Assembly: GCF_001625215.2 (NCBI RefSeq)
Contig: NC_030385.2
Location: forward strand, 26,715,135-26,779,134
Direction of reading: 5' to 3'
Length of the DNA: 64,000 nt
Source: Daucus carota subsp. sativus
Taxonomy: Eukaryota > Streptophyta > Magnoliopsida > Apiales > Apiaceae
The notes below the pieces were generated by a model that searched no databases, was not told the origin of the DNA, and saw only the letters and a program-made list of their open reading frames with translations. The translations under genes and the position numbers were made by a program. This document shows, in pieces, positions 1 through 10,526 of the stretch (within the stretch, counting starts at the first letter, position 1; every line of letters starts with the position of its first letter).

Positions 1-273
1 TAAACTGACAAATTTCATCGAATCAAATACAAAAACAAGCATTTTTATAATCAAACTAAACAATTAAACAGTAAAGTTCAAGTCAAAAGCATCCAATGAC
101 AAACAAACAAAATCAATCGAACCAATAACAGCAATACAGCATTAACACACACAAATACATAGCTTTGACGAGATGAATCAGACCTGAAGACAAGGAGGAA
201 GCTCCGGCTGATATTGAGATCGGAGTTTCTGCAAGTGAGAGAGTTGTCTTGGAATTCCGAAATCTGAATCCAT
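1..273 (-). CDS. PFPA: Pyrophosphate--fructose 6-phosphate 1-phosphotransferase alpha subunit, first coding exon (partial)
   Basis: Read on the minus strand, an ATG at 273-271 opens a 30-codon exon that ends at 184, at a CAG|GTCTGA donor; 183-1 is intron and the rest of the gene lies off the left edge. The predicted start [15 protein letters not shown] and the end QPELPPCLQ match the N-terminus I remember for plant PFP alpha, the regulatory subunit of the cytosolic enzyme that reversibly interconverts fructose 6-phosphate and fructose 1,6-bisphosphate using PPi. A TATA-like TTTATAAC lies about 60 bases upstream on the same strand. The exon is short and antisense to a longer plus-strand open frame, so an automatic caller could miss it. 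Identity rests on one 30-residue exon recognised from memory. Confidence 0.72.
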
Positions 274-930
274 TCTCCGACGAGTTTTCCGACGATTCTC
301 CGGCGATAGAGAGTGATGAATACCTAGTTATAAATAAACCACCTACCTTGGGGTTTTGTATTATCTTATTATTTATATGCAGCAGGACGGCGATTCATAC
401 GAGTGAAGTGTGTTGTATATCAGCACTCATTCAGCCCACATTTTTTTAAATCTTTTAAAGCCCATTGTATTGCTCATATTACGATAATGCCATTTCATTT
501 AGATTCACCAACTTTTTACCTGTTTTGTAGCGTAAGACAAACATGTTGTACTTTGCGCCTTCCTTCTCTTTTTTTCGTAATATTCCAGTAGATTTTAATT
601 TAATATTAAAAAATTATTATCTTTATCAGAAATATATTGACTTTTACACGTAATTTAATATGTAAGAAAGACATGCATTTGCATATTATTTGTATTTTTA
701 TTTTCTGAATAAAATTTAGATGTTCAATTTTTATTTAGAAAAATAAAATCTAAAAAATAATATATAAAAGTGCATTTTTTTACATCTCAAATTATGTATA
801 AAAGATTAAAGCAACTCTTATATGAGACATGGGAATATTAATACCTATAATTTAGAGAGTAAAATATGAGCTTTGCGTTTGGTAAAATTTCATGATTGGG
901 TCAATTTATTCATGAAACAAATTTTGTAGG
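274..930. other. Intergenic, promoter side of PFPA
   Basis: About the first 60 bases are promoter-proximal to the minus-strand PFP alpha exon. The remainder is AT-rich with no coherent coding frame; the two small plus-strand open frames at 249-449 and 403-591 overlap the PFPA exon or are low-complexity. Confidence 0.5.
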
Positions 931-1505
931 GTTATATATCAAACTAGCCACCCATTTCGTCAAAATATCTCACTTCAGCCACCCATCTTCTCGGAGACTC
1001 GTTTAAGCCCCTATAAACAAAATATATATCATTTTACCCACATCACTATTAATACCTCTTTACTTAATCATTTATCAAAAATCAACCGTTTGTTTACGAA
1101 ACCACTTTGAGTATCTTCGTAATTGTCTCTAGTATTTATCAAAATAATTTAAAATTTTCTAAAACAACATTTTTATGGTGATCACATAAATATATATTTA
1201 TAACTAAATATTTTTTTTAAATACATAGCTATGTTGCTTTATTAATTCGCAAATTATTTTGATAAATACTAGAAATAATTATGAAGGTACTTGAAGTGGT
1301 TTTGTAGTAAAAAAACAAACGGTTAATTTTTTATAAATGATTAAGTATAAATGTATGAATAGTGATGTGGGTAAAATGATATATATTTTGTTCATAGTGG
1401 CTTAAACGAGTCTCTGATAAGATGGGTGGCTAAAATGAGATATTGGGTGACTAAAATGAGATATTTTAATGCAACGGGCAACGGGCGGCCAATTTGATAT
1501 ATAAC
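931..1505. mobile_element. Long fold-back MITE-like element (575 bp)
   Basis: The left end (GTTATATATCAAACTAGCC) and the reverse complement of the right end (GTTATATATCAAATTGGCC) match. The match continues inward through GCCACCCATCTT, GAGACTCGTTTAAGCC and a stretch around ATATATATCATTTTACCC, giving arms of well over 100 bases. There is no coding capacity. The family is not recognised, and I could not find a clean target-site duplication. Confidence 0.7.
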
Positions 1506-2361
1506 TCAATCTTGTAAGCGGTTTTTTATGTTAAATGACAAATGTGATTTGAAATTTTAGTGATCTAAAATCAAAATAAACTTTACGAATCGCATTCGGT
1601 CTAGTAAACTAAGGCTGGTAAACAAAAATATTTGCATCCCCATTATTGTTAACATTTTTTCCGCTACTTAATACGTACCTGCACGAAATATATAATATAA
1701 TGTTAACCTCTATCCAAAATATTACTGTAACAATCTAAAACACAAATGTTAAAAAGAACAAGGGGAGTAGTAAAAAAGTATTTTCCTCACACTGGATAAG
1801 TGTGTCATCGGAGAAATTTAGCGGATCTACTAATCATACAGTGGATATGCTTGGAGTCCCAACAGGTCCCACGCCCATGGACTCTGACAGCTCTGATCAT
1901 TTGTGACCGAAGGCTCAACACCTAACCAAACCACCGCTTTCACTCTTTTTCTCTAAAACTCAACTAATATTCCTTGTTGAGTTGGAGAGTTTATAGCTGC
2001 CTTTCAAACGAATTATTGGCCCTACATTACATATTTATCCTTTTCATGTATCTTTCTTGCGGAATTTTTCTAGAGGCCTTTTTCTAAATACAAAAACGAA
2101 TCCACCTAACTAATTGATCAACCGAGACCTACTTATATACTGTCGTTTTAGTTTTTCAGAACTCCAACATAGTATCAAAATAAATAACTCTTCCCCGATC
2201 TACTGAGATTTTTTAGAATCCGCATAAAACACATATCATACCGAAACAAGTAACTTAAGGAACGACTAAAATTACTTGTCCAAAAAAAAAACAAGGATAA
2301 TATATTTTATTCCTAATCAACGATAACAAGTCATCACATCTTCCCCCTCTCACCCTGGTAG
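1506..2361. other. Intergenic, downstream of bZIP60-like gene
   Basis: No gene seen. This includes the probable 3' untranslated end of the minus-strand bZIP60-like gene just below 2362, which is AT-rich towards 2290-2320. The rest is unremarkable AT-rich sequence. Confidence 0.4.
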
Positions 2362-5101
2362 CTAGGCTATAACTTCTGGTACCAAGTAACTCGGCCTCAT
2401 CCTTGACCTTGAAGCTTTGCACCTCTTACCTAACATGTTCTGATGTAGCCCATGTTCAACTCTTCCCGCCTTTACTAGAGCCAGACTTCCCTGATTTCCG
2501 TTGTCCACGTTTTCCAGTGGAACTTCTTCCTTTGTTGATTGAAGGGAGTCTGGCAGGATTAGAAGACACATGTTGCCCAGGAACCAAAGCAGGGAACCCA
2601 ACAGCAGGGATTCTGCACATTGATTGAAGGCCAGTATAAAATGATTATACTAATAATTAGAGCTGCATAAGGGTTTACCCAGAAATACATCTTATAATTA
2701 GAAATAAAAATTAATACTATAATAAATAACTGGATCCCCAAACCACTCACGTGCCTTATAACCCATATATCAGCACAACTACTTAAAGGGTCTAGATCTC
2801 TAAAAAAGTGGAACATTTGTTTCTTCATGACTACCTATTCTGAAGTCCTGATTAAGTTATAGAATGCTATAGGAAGTATATCAATGCCCCAAGTCTTGCT
2901 CGTATTATACACTGTATGAGAAGGGTGGACAAGAAGGCAGAGACAGGCTTAGTTTTTAGGTCCATTTCGTCTTTGCTAATAAAGTAGCACAAAAATGGTT
3001 TACAGAATAAAAATAAAGGAGCCAGAAATAAACTGGACAAATGAACATTAAAGAAATATTCTACATTAAGCTTTTTACATTCAAGATAAAGAATCATATC
3101 TGTCTTGCAAAAGTCAATCCCCTTAAAAGTTCCAAATTCATAATTACATGTTTTACTAGAATAAATGAAATTATTCTGTACCCATGAGTAATTTTATTAG
3201 TTCAATTATTCATCCTACTACAAAGGTCTGCCATTTTACAAATCAGTTGTGAGGAACCAGAAATGCAAGTTCTTAAGGGCATTCCTGATGGTCAATTCAA
3301 TTTTTGTAAACATTAAACTGCAACAAGAAACTGTGCCCCCAGTGACAAATCTGTATAGTAATAGGAAAAAGTTCCAAATGCAAACAAAATTTGGTCCTAA
3401 TGTAATTATGTAACAAGAAACTTGGCAAAAGCAATTAAAATTCCGGAGCCCTTTCAACGAATGATAATTAAGAAAGGGCCAAAATATTAATAGAATACAG
3501 CTGATAACCTATTTTTCGAAACTTATCTAACAATGGAGATGTCCATCACAAACAGATTCATTTCCCCTTATCATTTGTAGACAGAATAAACTCTCTATAG
3601 AGTTTGGAACTTAAAAATTGAGGTGAACCATATCACATTCAACCATGTGCATTAAAAACAGTGGCTGCATGGGAAACATAAAATTTTGGCTCTCTTACTA
3701 ACAAAGGGTATTTGCAACAAAGACCAACCAGGTGCATCAACGGATACAAAAGTTCCACGAATTATGAGACCCTCTGTCTAAACACGCATTATGCCCATGA
3801 TAGCATCAAGTCATGCAATAGTTGTGACCCAGGATAACTAATTTCAAGTAGTCAGTCAATTTGTACATGGTAGTAAGGTAGTTGATTTTAAAGGCCAACA
3901 AACACAAAATACTTCAATTTCTACTATAGAGAGCCTACGTGTGATAATAACTTAACCATCAAAATAGACAAACAGTGACTGAAGCTTGATAAACCATGCT
4001 CATAATAGGATATAAGCATATACTCAACAATATAATAACAGGACAAATAAAACAAGGACTTAAATCAATTTTCATACCCAACAAGAGCACAGCAGACTCC
4101 TGCTTGGTCATGGAAGCATCAAATGCCTTGCTACTATGTAAGGAAAGTCGTAAAGCTTGGTTCTCAGCTATAACACAGTTAAGCAACATCCCAAGCCTCC
4201 GGCACTCCCCTTCAAAGTACCTACTCTTCATCTCCAAGTCCTTCACATACAGTTTCTTTCTCTCTCGAGATTTAACAGCTGCATCCCTGTTCCTCTCTTG
4301 CCTAAAAATTATCATAACGCTTCAACTTAGCCATCACAATCACAGCACATAACCAGCCTCAAAAACCCTCATCACCGATCAATAATTATACCCACAATCA
4401 ACAAACATAATTTAACTACACAATTAATTATCACCAGTCTAAAATCATACGTTGATTACAATTTAATTTACATTCTCCCAAAAATATCATATCCAATAAA
4501 AATAATCCCATAGAATGTACTAAAAAAGTGGAATTAAGCTACACAGAAATAATCATCGCAATTTTAAAACAATAAGTTCATTACAAATATTAATTTACAC
4601 TTTTGAAATCATCATATCCAATAAATATAATCCGAACAATCTAAACACCTAGCATTCAATCAAACAATCAAGAAAATCATCGAAAATCGTAAAATACCTC
4701 TTCCGTTTCTTCGAAACAGGATCATCTTTTTCTCCGTCACCGCTTTCCTCATTAAAATTCTTATCATCCTCTTCTCCATCATTAGCGTCCTTATCACCAT
4801 TCTGCACCACCGTCTCGGGAGAACTCGTTTTCGAATCATCAAGCACCTCGCCACGCGACGCCTCCGACTCAACCGGCGAATCAAGCAACACATCAAACAA
4901 TAATTCATCGCCCTTACTTTGATCAAAGTCGTCGTTCATCAATAACTGCTCAATTTCGGCGAACTTTTCATTCGGATACGGATCAGGACCCGAAATCTGA
5001 CCCGGTAATTCATCGAACAAATTAACGTCGTTGAGGAAATCAGGATCGTTTAGTAGCTGGTCCAAATTGAACTCATCGTCTCCTGTAATCAAATCGCTCA
5101 T
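2362..5101 (-). CDS. bZIP60: bZIP60-type membrane-tethered transcription factor of the unfolded protein response
   Basis: Three coding exons, 5101-4698, 4301-4078 and 2612-2362, join in frame into 292 codons plus stop. I start at the ATG at 5101 (MSDLITGDDEF), because the in-frame ATG 12 codons earlier adds a low-complexity leader. The protein has an acidic N-terminal half, a basic region across the exon 1/2 junction (KKRKRQERNRDAAVKSRERK, residues about 130-150), a leucine zipper, and the family string KQESAVLLLESLLLGSLLWF leading into a membrane segment (about 210-229). In Arabidopsis, bZIP60 is held in the ER membrane; IRE1 cuts its mRNA under ER stress, and the shifted frame replaces the membrane segment with a nuclear form. 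Both features are present here. Intron 2 is long (1465 bases). Confidence 0.93.
2582..2612 (-). promoter_or_regulatory. Candidate IRE1 unconventional splice site in bZIP60-like mRNA
   Basis: The third exon opens with a CCC/GGG mini-stem around a seven-base loop. Its CTGCTGT (2607-2601) fits the CxGxxG loop pattern known for IRE1 substrates. Removing 23 nt here, the length reported for Arabidopsis bZIP60, moves translation into another frame. That frame is open to a TGA at 2458-2456 and is rich in Lys, Arg, Ser and Gly (it includes STGKRGQRKSGKSGSS), as expected for the soluble nuclear form. I could not fix the second cleavage loop by eye. Confidence 0.75.
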
Positions 5102-5257
5102 TGTTTTTTTTAAATTAAATAAATAAGTTATGTACAAACGGAAGAACCCTAACCCTGATTATAAAATTGAAATCAAACTTGTGCATACAGAGAAGAGAAA
5201 ATTTAAAAAGAAAAAAAAGATAAATTGACGATTTAGTGTTGCGAAACTGTTGAATTG

Positions 5258-5265
5258 TATTTATA
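5258..5265 (-). promoter_or_regulatory. TATA box of bZIP60-like gene
   Basis: Read on the minus strand this is TATAAATA, about 155 bases upstream of the chosen ATG, which implies a 5' leader of about 120-130 bases. It is the only well-placed TATA-like motif in the interval. Confidence 0.55.
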
Positions 5266-5397
5266 TGTGCGTGTATGAGTTGTATATGGAAAAGGAATAG
5301 TAACGCGGCTTTGACGCTTGCAGGCTAAGGAAGCGTGAAGGACTTTACGAAGACCTTTGGTGCACCCGCGTTGCATGGGATCAGACTATCTCAATTA

Positions 5398-5415
5398 CAA
5401 CGTCATTGGACCAAT
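5398..5415 (-). promoter_or_regulatory. P-UPRE/ERSE-like element upstream of bZIP60-like gene
   Basis: On the minus strand the sequence reads ATTGGTCCA followed at once by TGACGTTG. The first nine bases equal the start of the plant unfolded-protein response element (ATTGGTCCACGTCATC), and a bZIP-type ACGT core follows. It lies about 300 bases upstream of the ATG and 135 bases upstream of the TATA box. This would fit induction by ER stress and autoregulation, which is inferred only. Confidence 0.5.
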
Positions 5416-7435
5416 GGGGGAGTTTTGTTATTTTACAGATTGAAAAGAAAAAGAGAGTTTTTAGTGCGGTCGACGCAAAAATAGGTGTTACATTAACGGT
5501 GGGGATTGATATTCTGATATATTTTTTAAAATTCGAGTTGAATGTCCTCGAATTTCGTAAATGAATTTTTTTTAAAAAAAATTTCAGTTAAAAACACCAT
5601 TTATCTTTTTCATGTTTTTTAAAATATATAAAAAAATTATTACATACCACTCAAAAACCCTAGCTTTATTTTCTCTCATCTCTCTAGCGCTTCCCCCTTC
5701 TCATTCCGACGGGGCTTCCATCGGTTTTCCGGTGGAAAGCCCTAAATCTTTTCGTTTAATTGCTTTTTTTTTGTTGTTCTTTCTTGTTTCTTCGATTTTC
5801 TCAATAAAACTCCCTCTTTGGACAAAGTTATTTTACATCTATATCACTGAAACTTTTGATTTTCGTTCTTATCCGCTTTCAGAGGGTTTTTGGGATTTGT
5901 GAGTGGATCGATTATCTTCAAGTGTAGGTTTGTGGTGTAGATCTAATCGTTTCTCGTGTGTTATAATTATAGTTTGATTTCTCTCCTCGGCGAGAGTGTG
6001 ATTTTTCTCTCCTTTTTTTTCTGAGTGTGTGGTATTTCTCTCCTTCTTTTATGAGAGTTGGTTTGGATTTATTGATAAAAGCCTTCCGGGAATTGTATTT
6101 GTGGTTGATAGCTCAAACGGATTGTTTGGAAAAGATGGTGAACACATAGCAAGGATCTATAAATATACCATCGTCAATTTCAACATTGCTTATTTGTCTC
6201 ATCTTGGGTATGAAGACGTGCTATTCTATTCTATATTTGTTCGACTCGATCATTCTTGTAGATGCCGTATAACTATTATTTATTGAATTATCTCCTTCTC
6301 TTAAAAAAAATAATTAATATTTAAAGCCAGACTATCTTATAACATTTTCACAATATAAATTCATTATTATCAATGTATTGTTCAAAACTAAAATTTTAAA
6401 ATGTCTAAAACAAAAGGAATTATAAATTGAAATACTTAAAAGCTCGATATCGGGAAATATATCACATTCATTTGCATTTTGATTTTATTAGATCTAGTAT
6501 TTTACATAAATTCGGAATTTTTATCTAGAGTGGTTATCAAGTTCAGAGAATACCTTATTATATACTTATATGTAATAAGCGTAAGAAAGAGAATTTGGTT
6601 GTATGGTCGTTTTACTGCCAAAAACTTATCATCCATTTGATTATATACAGAACAAATAAGCTGCATTAGATTAGAACAAAATAATGTTCTATTCTATAAA
6701 GCATCTGATATCTCCCTGCATATTTATGATTCCTTCTCCTAATTCAAAAGAAATTCTACCTTTCACATGTTTACGATTTTTTTTGAAATCTAAAAATAAA
6801 TAATTACTACTAGTTTTAATTGTCAAAACATATAAATCACACCCTCACAAATTATTTTTATCCAATATATTTTCTTAAACAATATACTAGATAAAAATAA
6901 TATTATGCACAAAATTAAAATTAATAAACCGGATTTATGTGAGGAACGAACACGAAAACCTTTTCTTAATTCAAAACAAATTTTACATTTTTATTAGGTA
7001 TCATAATTCTAATATAAAATATCTTTATAAATATAATCTAATAAAAGTTGGTATCACATAAATAAAACCGTGCTAATACAAATACATACCAACGAAAAAA
7101 CAAATCAAGAGAAAGACGTGAAATTATCATAACAGAAGTTGATATTACATACAAAATTCTCCTATATAAATACAAATTAATCAAAAACATTATTCATAGC
7201 AGAATCTTCAGCATTGGGGGCATCGGGAACAACACCAAAATCTTTCAAATATAAATTTGGCCAAGATCTTGAACATAAATCACTCTACATTAAGCTCACT
7301 AATTTCTCCTCTCATTTTTGTAAAAATCATTTTGTAAAAATCGCAATCATGCAACCAAATTATCTCTTTTACACTTAATATATATGAGTATATAATTTGC
7401 TTATCAAAAAATATATAAGTGTATACTTTGGGAGA
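5416..7435. other. Intergenic with an orphan plus-strand leader-like segment
   Basis: At 5620-5960 a TATA-like stretch, an AAACCCTAGC telo-box (about 5655-5664) and CT-rich sequence resemble the 5' leader of a plant housekeeping gene. The downstream frames (5612-5902 and 6029-6286) match nothing I know and have poor composition. From 6300 to 7435 the sequence is AT-rich and I see nothing in it. Confidence 0.35.
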
Positions 7436-7823
7436 TGTGATGTGACACCCCCGACCCGGGATGACCTCAGCAACCCGATCCGGAGTGCTAGTCTACTGAA
7501 CACACCGAATTATATCTTCATAATCTCAAACTTAGTATAACTTAAAGGCATATTTTACGTTACACCAGAAGTCTTGCATCGCTCCTCTAAACATCCATGA
7601 CACATTTAGAAAGAGACAGAAGTATTTTAAATGTGTATTTCATATTAGACTTGTGTTCTGGACGTTCAGAGGAGCGATGCAAGACTTTTGATGTAAAGTA
7701 AAAATATGCCTTTAAGTTATATTAAGTTCGAGATTATGAAAATATGTTTCGATATGTTTAGTAGAATGACATCACCATGGTCGGGTTGCTGAGGTCATCC
7801 CGGATCGGGGGCATCACATGTGA
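7436..7823. mobile_element. Near-perfect palindromic element with TG..CA ends and 5-bp TSD
   Basis: The element spans 7441-7818 (378 bp). Its left arm begins TGTGACACCCCCGACC, and the right arm's reverse complement begins TGTGATGCCCCCGATC. The arms stay paired through CGGGATGACCTCAGCAACCC and through blocks such as TTAAAGGCATATTTT and GTCTTGCATCGCTCCTCT, so nearly the whole element folds back. It is flanked by TGTGA at 7436-7440 and 7819-7823. There is no coding potential. Confidence 0.78.
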
Positions 7824-9568
7824 TACATACAAAATAGTGATATCACCAAAACCAAACCAAACTGTTAATAAACCGAAATATTCGGTTTGGACGGTTTGGA
7901 TCGGCCGGTTTGGACCGGTTTCGGATAATTATGCTCAGCCCTATCTCCGTCCCATGGTAGTTTACATGTACTGTAAAAGTTTAATTATCAAACTTTTATT
8001 CAAAGAAAAAAATTAAAAAATATATTATGAAATTATACTCTAAATGAGTGTGGAAAAACGTGCAAAAAATAACGTAACAAAATAAGGGAGAGGGAGGATA
8101 GGGGAGTACATTTTTGAATTTTCGTACCGGGTCGGATCGGTTCCCGGAAGTCATTGTGAAGTAGTAATTGAGTTGTTGTTGAGCCGAGGAACGTGAGTTT
8201 TGCTTTTTTACGCATGTTTGGTCATAGTATTGCCTAAAATTCTGTGCAAGTGAACAGCTCTTACATGTGCTTTGCAAAAGCTGAATTACTTTTCAACAGC
8301 ATTCTCGCATAGCTGTATTTTACCTTAGCTGTATTCAGGATTCGGGAACGAAGATTTCTCACATATTTTAAAATTTATAAATTATTTTAATTGTTTTAAT
8401 AAAAATTTAACGTTTCATTTCTCATTCAAACTTAAAAAACTTAAAAACTTAAAAAAAATTAAATTATATTTTTATAAAAATATTAAAATATGTCAATTCC
8501 TTTAATAAATTATATATTAATTTTGATAGTAAAAAATATAATTTAAAATTATATTATAAAATCATAATGAATATTTTCATAGTGTAGCTTAAATGTGAAC
8601 TTGATGAGACTTAGTTCTTATATTATAACATAATAATGTATGTTAATTTACGGGGTTTAATATTGTAATGGTTGAGAAGATTTTTTCGGCAGATAAGGTT
8701 ATTAGATACTATTGTATGTTAGCACCGTGAAAGGGTGAAACTGAAAAAGAAAAAGGCGGGGATTATAGGAAAAGAATAGGTAGTGACAAAAAGAGAGAAA
8801 GGAGAGTGATAAAGTAGGGGAGCAATCAATTGCAAGGATACATCCCCGTTGACGTTTTCCCAACAGAAAGTGGGTTAGGTAAGAGAAATCTTTAGCGTCC
8901 GTTTGTTTTGCTGCCTCAAGATTACCGCATTTCCCGCGAAATTTTAACGATTATGATAAACAAAATTAATTTAATTATAAAAAATATTTTTTTCTTCTGT
9001 TTTTTATTTAACGTCTTAGATTTTTGACACTTGACCGGATAGTAAAATTATTATTTTTAATTTTTTTTTAGATACAAATAAAAATCTGTTATGATCATGG
9101 TAACATGTCATGATGATTTTATGTAATTATTTTTTTATCATAATAAGAGCATATTGGATTGGGTATAAATAATTGATTAAATTGAATAGGTAAACTTTGT
9201 TGAATGTGTAAGATATTATGTTTTAACTGATTATGTTTTAAAAATGGCGTATAATTGTTATTTGAATAGCATACAAATTTTTTATTCAATAATACAAGAT
9301 TGTAAAATATTCTTAAATTATAATACATTCTATCAAATTTATGATTAGTAATTTTAATTTATATACTTTGTATTGAAGTTGAACAACCGTTGATTTAGAA
9401 TTCATGAAGAAACAAGTTGGTAGCTAAATAATCTTAGTACAGTTCTGCTTTTATAACTAAATTCAATTATACTTTAAATTTTCCGCGTTTTTCACTCACT
9501 GATGATAATTTATCGATTCTCTCTATTATTCGACCTATGATTGATCAAAATTGAAACGGTCTTTCTAA
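7824..9568. other. Intergenic, no gene seen
   Basis: The stretch 7830-7930 is rich in ACCAAA/CGGTTTGG motifs, typical of the ends of degenerate hAT-type repeats. The remainder is AT-rich. The minus-strand frames near 7996-8277 overlap each other and match nothing recognised. Confidence 0.4.
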
Positions 9569-9737
9569 TGTGTGCCCAAGGGCACACAATAAGCACCGAC
9601 TCTCATGAAAATGGCTTCTTCTGATTGGTGGGATTGGTGTGAATGCAGGGGGGCCATCAACATTTATTATCCATCCACCAATCAAAAGTTAGTATTCTCA
9701 TGAGAGTTAGCGACTATTGTATGCCCATGGACACACC
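9569..9737. mobile_element. MITE, GTGTGCCC..GGGCACAC family, copy 1
   Basis: A fold-back element of 169 bp. Its termini TGTGTGCCCAAGGGCACA and, inverted, GTGTGTCCATGGGCATAC are followed by matching inner arms (AACTCTCATGA type). Each terminus is itself a short palindrome. A second member of the same family lies at 25906-26076 and shares the ends and the GGTGGAT/GTGTG-TTGCAGGGGG interior. Confidence 0.72.
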
Positions 9738-10316
9738 ATAGAAAATTCGAAATTGAAATATCACATCAGTTTCTTAAATCACTCAAGTACCAAAGTAATT
9801 GGCATCTGTTTCTAGGTAGAAACATCCGAATTAGGGTACAAAAATAAAGATTCAAACGAAATAAACACTACGATTCTCTGTCTACGCCAATAAAGTAAAA
9901 ATAATTTGTTACAATCACATGTCAATTGAAACGTTGTGCCACAATCGAAAATGACCCAGAATTGACCCTCCTTTCTTAAGGATAAAAATGAAATTTTGGA
10001 CAAAAGAAGGTAAACAGGGGCCCACGTATTAGAAACAGGAGACTAATATGTAACAGTGCTTACAGCTATACATACAGATTACAGCTATATACAGACCATT
10101 TATATGAACACAAGCTGAAACCGCACACAAGCACAGCTAGTTCTCTCTTCAACTGTTACGTTTCTGCAAGAAAGAAGAAAAAAAAATTATACATACATAT
10201 AAATAAATAAATATATATTTGCTCGTAATTCAATTGAATGTGCTCATACAACTCTAAGTTTGATCACTTGCTTTTCTCTGGATCACAAGAACTCAGGTCT
10301 CTCTCTCCCTCCCTCC

Positions 10317-10347
<31 letters not shown>

Positions 10348-10520
10348 TCATGTATATATGCTGACACACATGTTTTTGCATACATTGCACGAGTTGGGAT
10401 GTTTTGTTTTGATTAATTATGCTTTGTTTGTTGCACTTGGTTGTGGATCTATGTGGGTAAAATTTTTATGTGTTTAATTGTTTGTTGGTATATTTATTTG
10501 TTTTGCTGGTGATCATGCAG
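9738..10520. other. Promoter and 5' leader of proton-pump-interactor-like gene
   Basis: No other gene. A non-coding first exon probably ends at ACTCAG|GTCTCT (about 10296), and its intron ends at GATCATGCAG (10520). A CT microsatellite sits at the start of that intron. TATA-like sequence (CATTTATATGAAC) lies near 10098-10110. Confidence 0.45.
10298..10346. repeat. CT/CCCT microsatellite
   Basis: A run of CT with interspersed CCCT units directly follows the presumed 5'-UTR splice donor of the proton-pump-interactor-like gene. Such CT tracts are common in plant 5' leaders and are length-polymorphic. Confidence 0.9.
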
Positions 10521-10526
10521 TTGTTA

